Positions 34,597 to 34,679 of a stretch of 34,679 nucleotides of DNA are shown here, piece after piece. Source of the stretch: an uncultured Bacteroidota bacterium. Lineage in GTDB: Bacteria; Bacteroidota; Bacteroidia; UBA4408. The position numbers were made by a program, and so were the translations under genes. The stretch spans positions 1 to 34,679 of the forward strand of contig CAIMMJ010000127.1 in assembly GCA_903842515.1 (NCBI GenBank), in the 5' to 3' direction. How positions within the stretch are numbered: position 1 is the first letter of the stretch; the number at the start of each line of letters is the position of its first letter. The notes beneath the pieces were generated by a model. That model saw nothing but the letters and a program-made list of their open reading frames with translations, was not told where the DNA came from and searched no databases.

Positions 34597-34679
34597 CTAG
34601 GTTTTCTGTTGCATTTTGGGTGTCCCACTCAATTTTTAGACTGATTTTTTACATTTACAGCAATGTTTGTAAGGTCTAA

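Noticed and set aside
1-34679. CRISPR array, insertion sequence or prophage
   Set aside because: No regularly spaced repeats, transposase, integrase or phage structural genes were found in the window.

Overview
The window looks like chromosomal DNA from a member of the Bacteroidota. Three things point there: two secreted proteins end in a type IX secretion (T9SS) type A sorting domain with the PNPSTG motif; many genes have TAnnTTTG elements upstream, the Bacteroidota -7 promoter type; and base composition is AT-rich with few Shine-Dalgarno sequences. I cannot place it below phylum. No plasmid, phage or complete insertion sequence is visible, and no rRNA operon.

Layout. 1-1183 (minus): a small Cys-rich DUF5522-like gene followed by hutU (histidine degradation), which runs off the left edge. 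1350-2442 (plus): a two-gene module of an unrecognised small protein and a zeta-type P-loop kinase toxin. 2561-5575 (plus): a PLP deaminase/desulfhydrase and a secreted M43 metalloprotease. 5613-8269 (minus): rocD, miaE, two paralogous five-cysteine lipoproteins and purS. 8419-11261 (plus): trpS, a DUF952 protein and ilvE. 11452-14127 (minus): tRNA-Cys with promoter and terminator, rpiB, an unknown protein, a PAP2 phosphatase and a GNAT acetyltransferase. 14243-21622 (plus): a bacilliredoxin with a clear terminator, a 610-bp gene-free region with a DnaA-box-like site, then a tight run of nadA, a MORN/YwqK-repeat exported protein, a multi-PAS HisKA_2 sensor kinase and a LytTR response regulator. 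21630-23554 (minus): ACMSD-type decarboxylase and a methyltransferase. 23664-25520 (plus): mnmG. 25521-27029: 1.5 kb without genes that holds two 16-bp parS sites. 27030-32506 (minus): radA with an HldE-type nucleotidyltransferase, then tig-clpP-clpX. 32830-34122 (plus): a second T9SS cargo protein built of three repeats. 34183-34488 (minus): a ParE/RelE toxin with only a remnant of a partner.

Most genes are housekeeping. The strongest unusual signal is the pair of parS centromere sites beside mnmG, which suggests the window lies close to the chromosome origin; a TTATCCACA box framed by an 8-bp inverted repeat 11 kb away is a weaker origin-like signal. The most system-like gene set is nadA-MORN-kinase-regulator, where NAD synthesis, an exported repeat protein and a two-component system appear co-transcribed. 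I did not find a defence island, CRISPR array or biosynthetic cluster.
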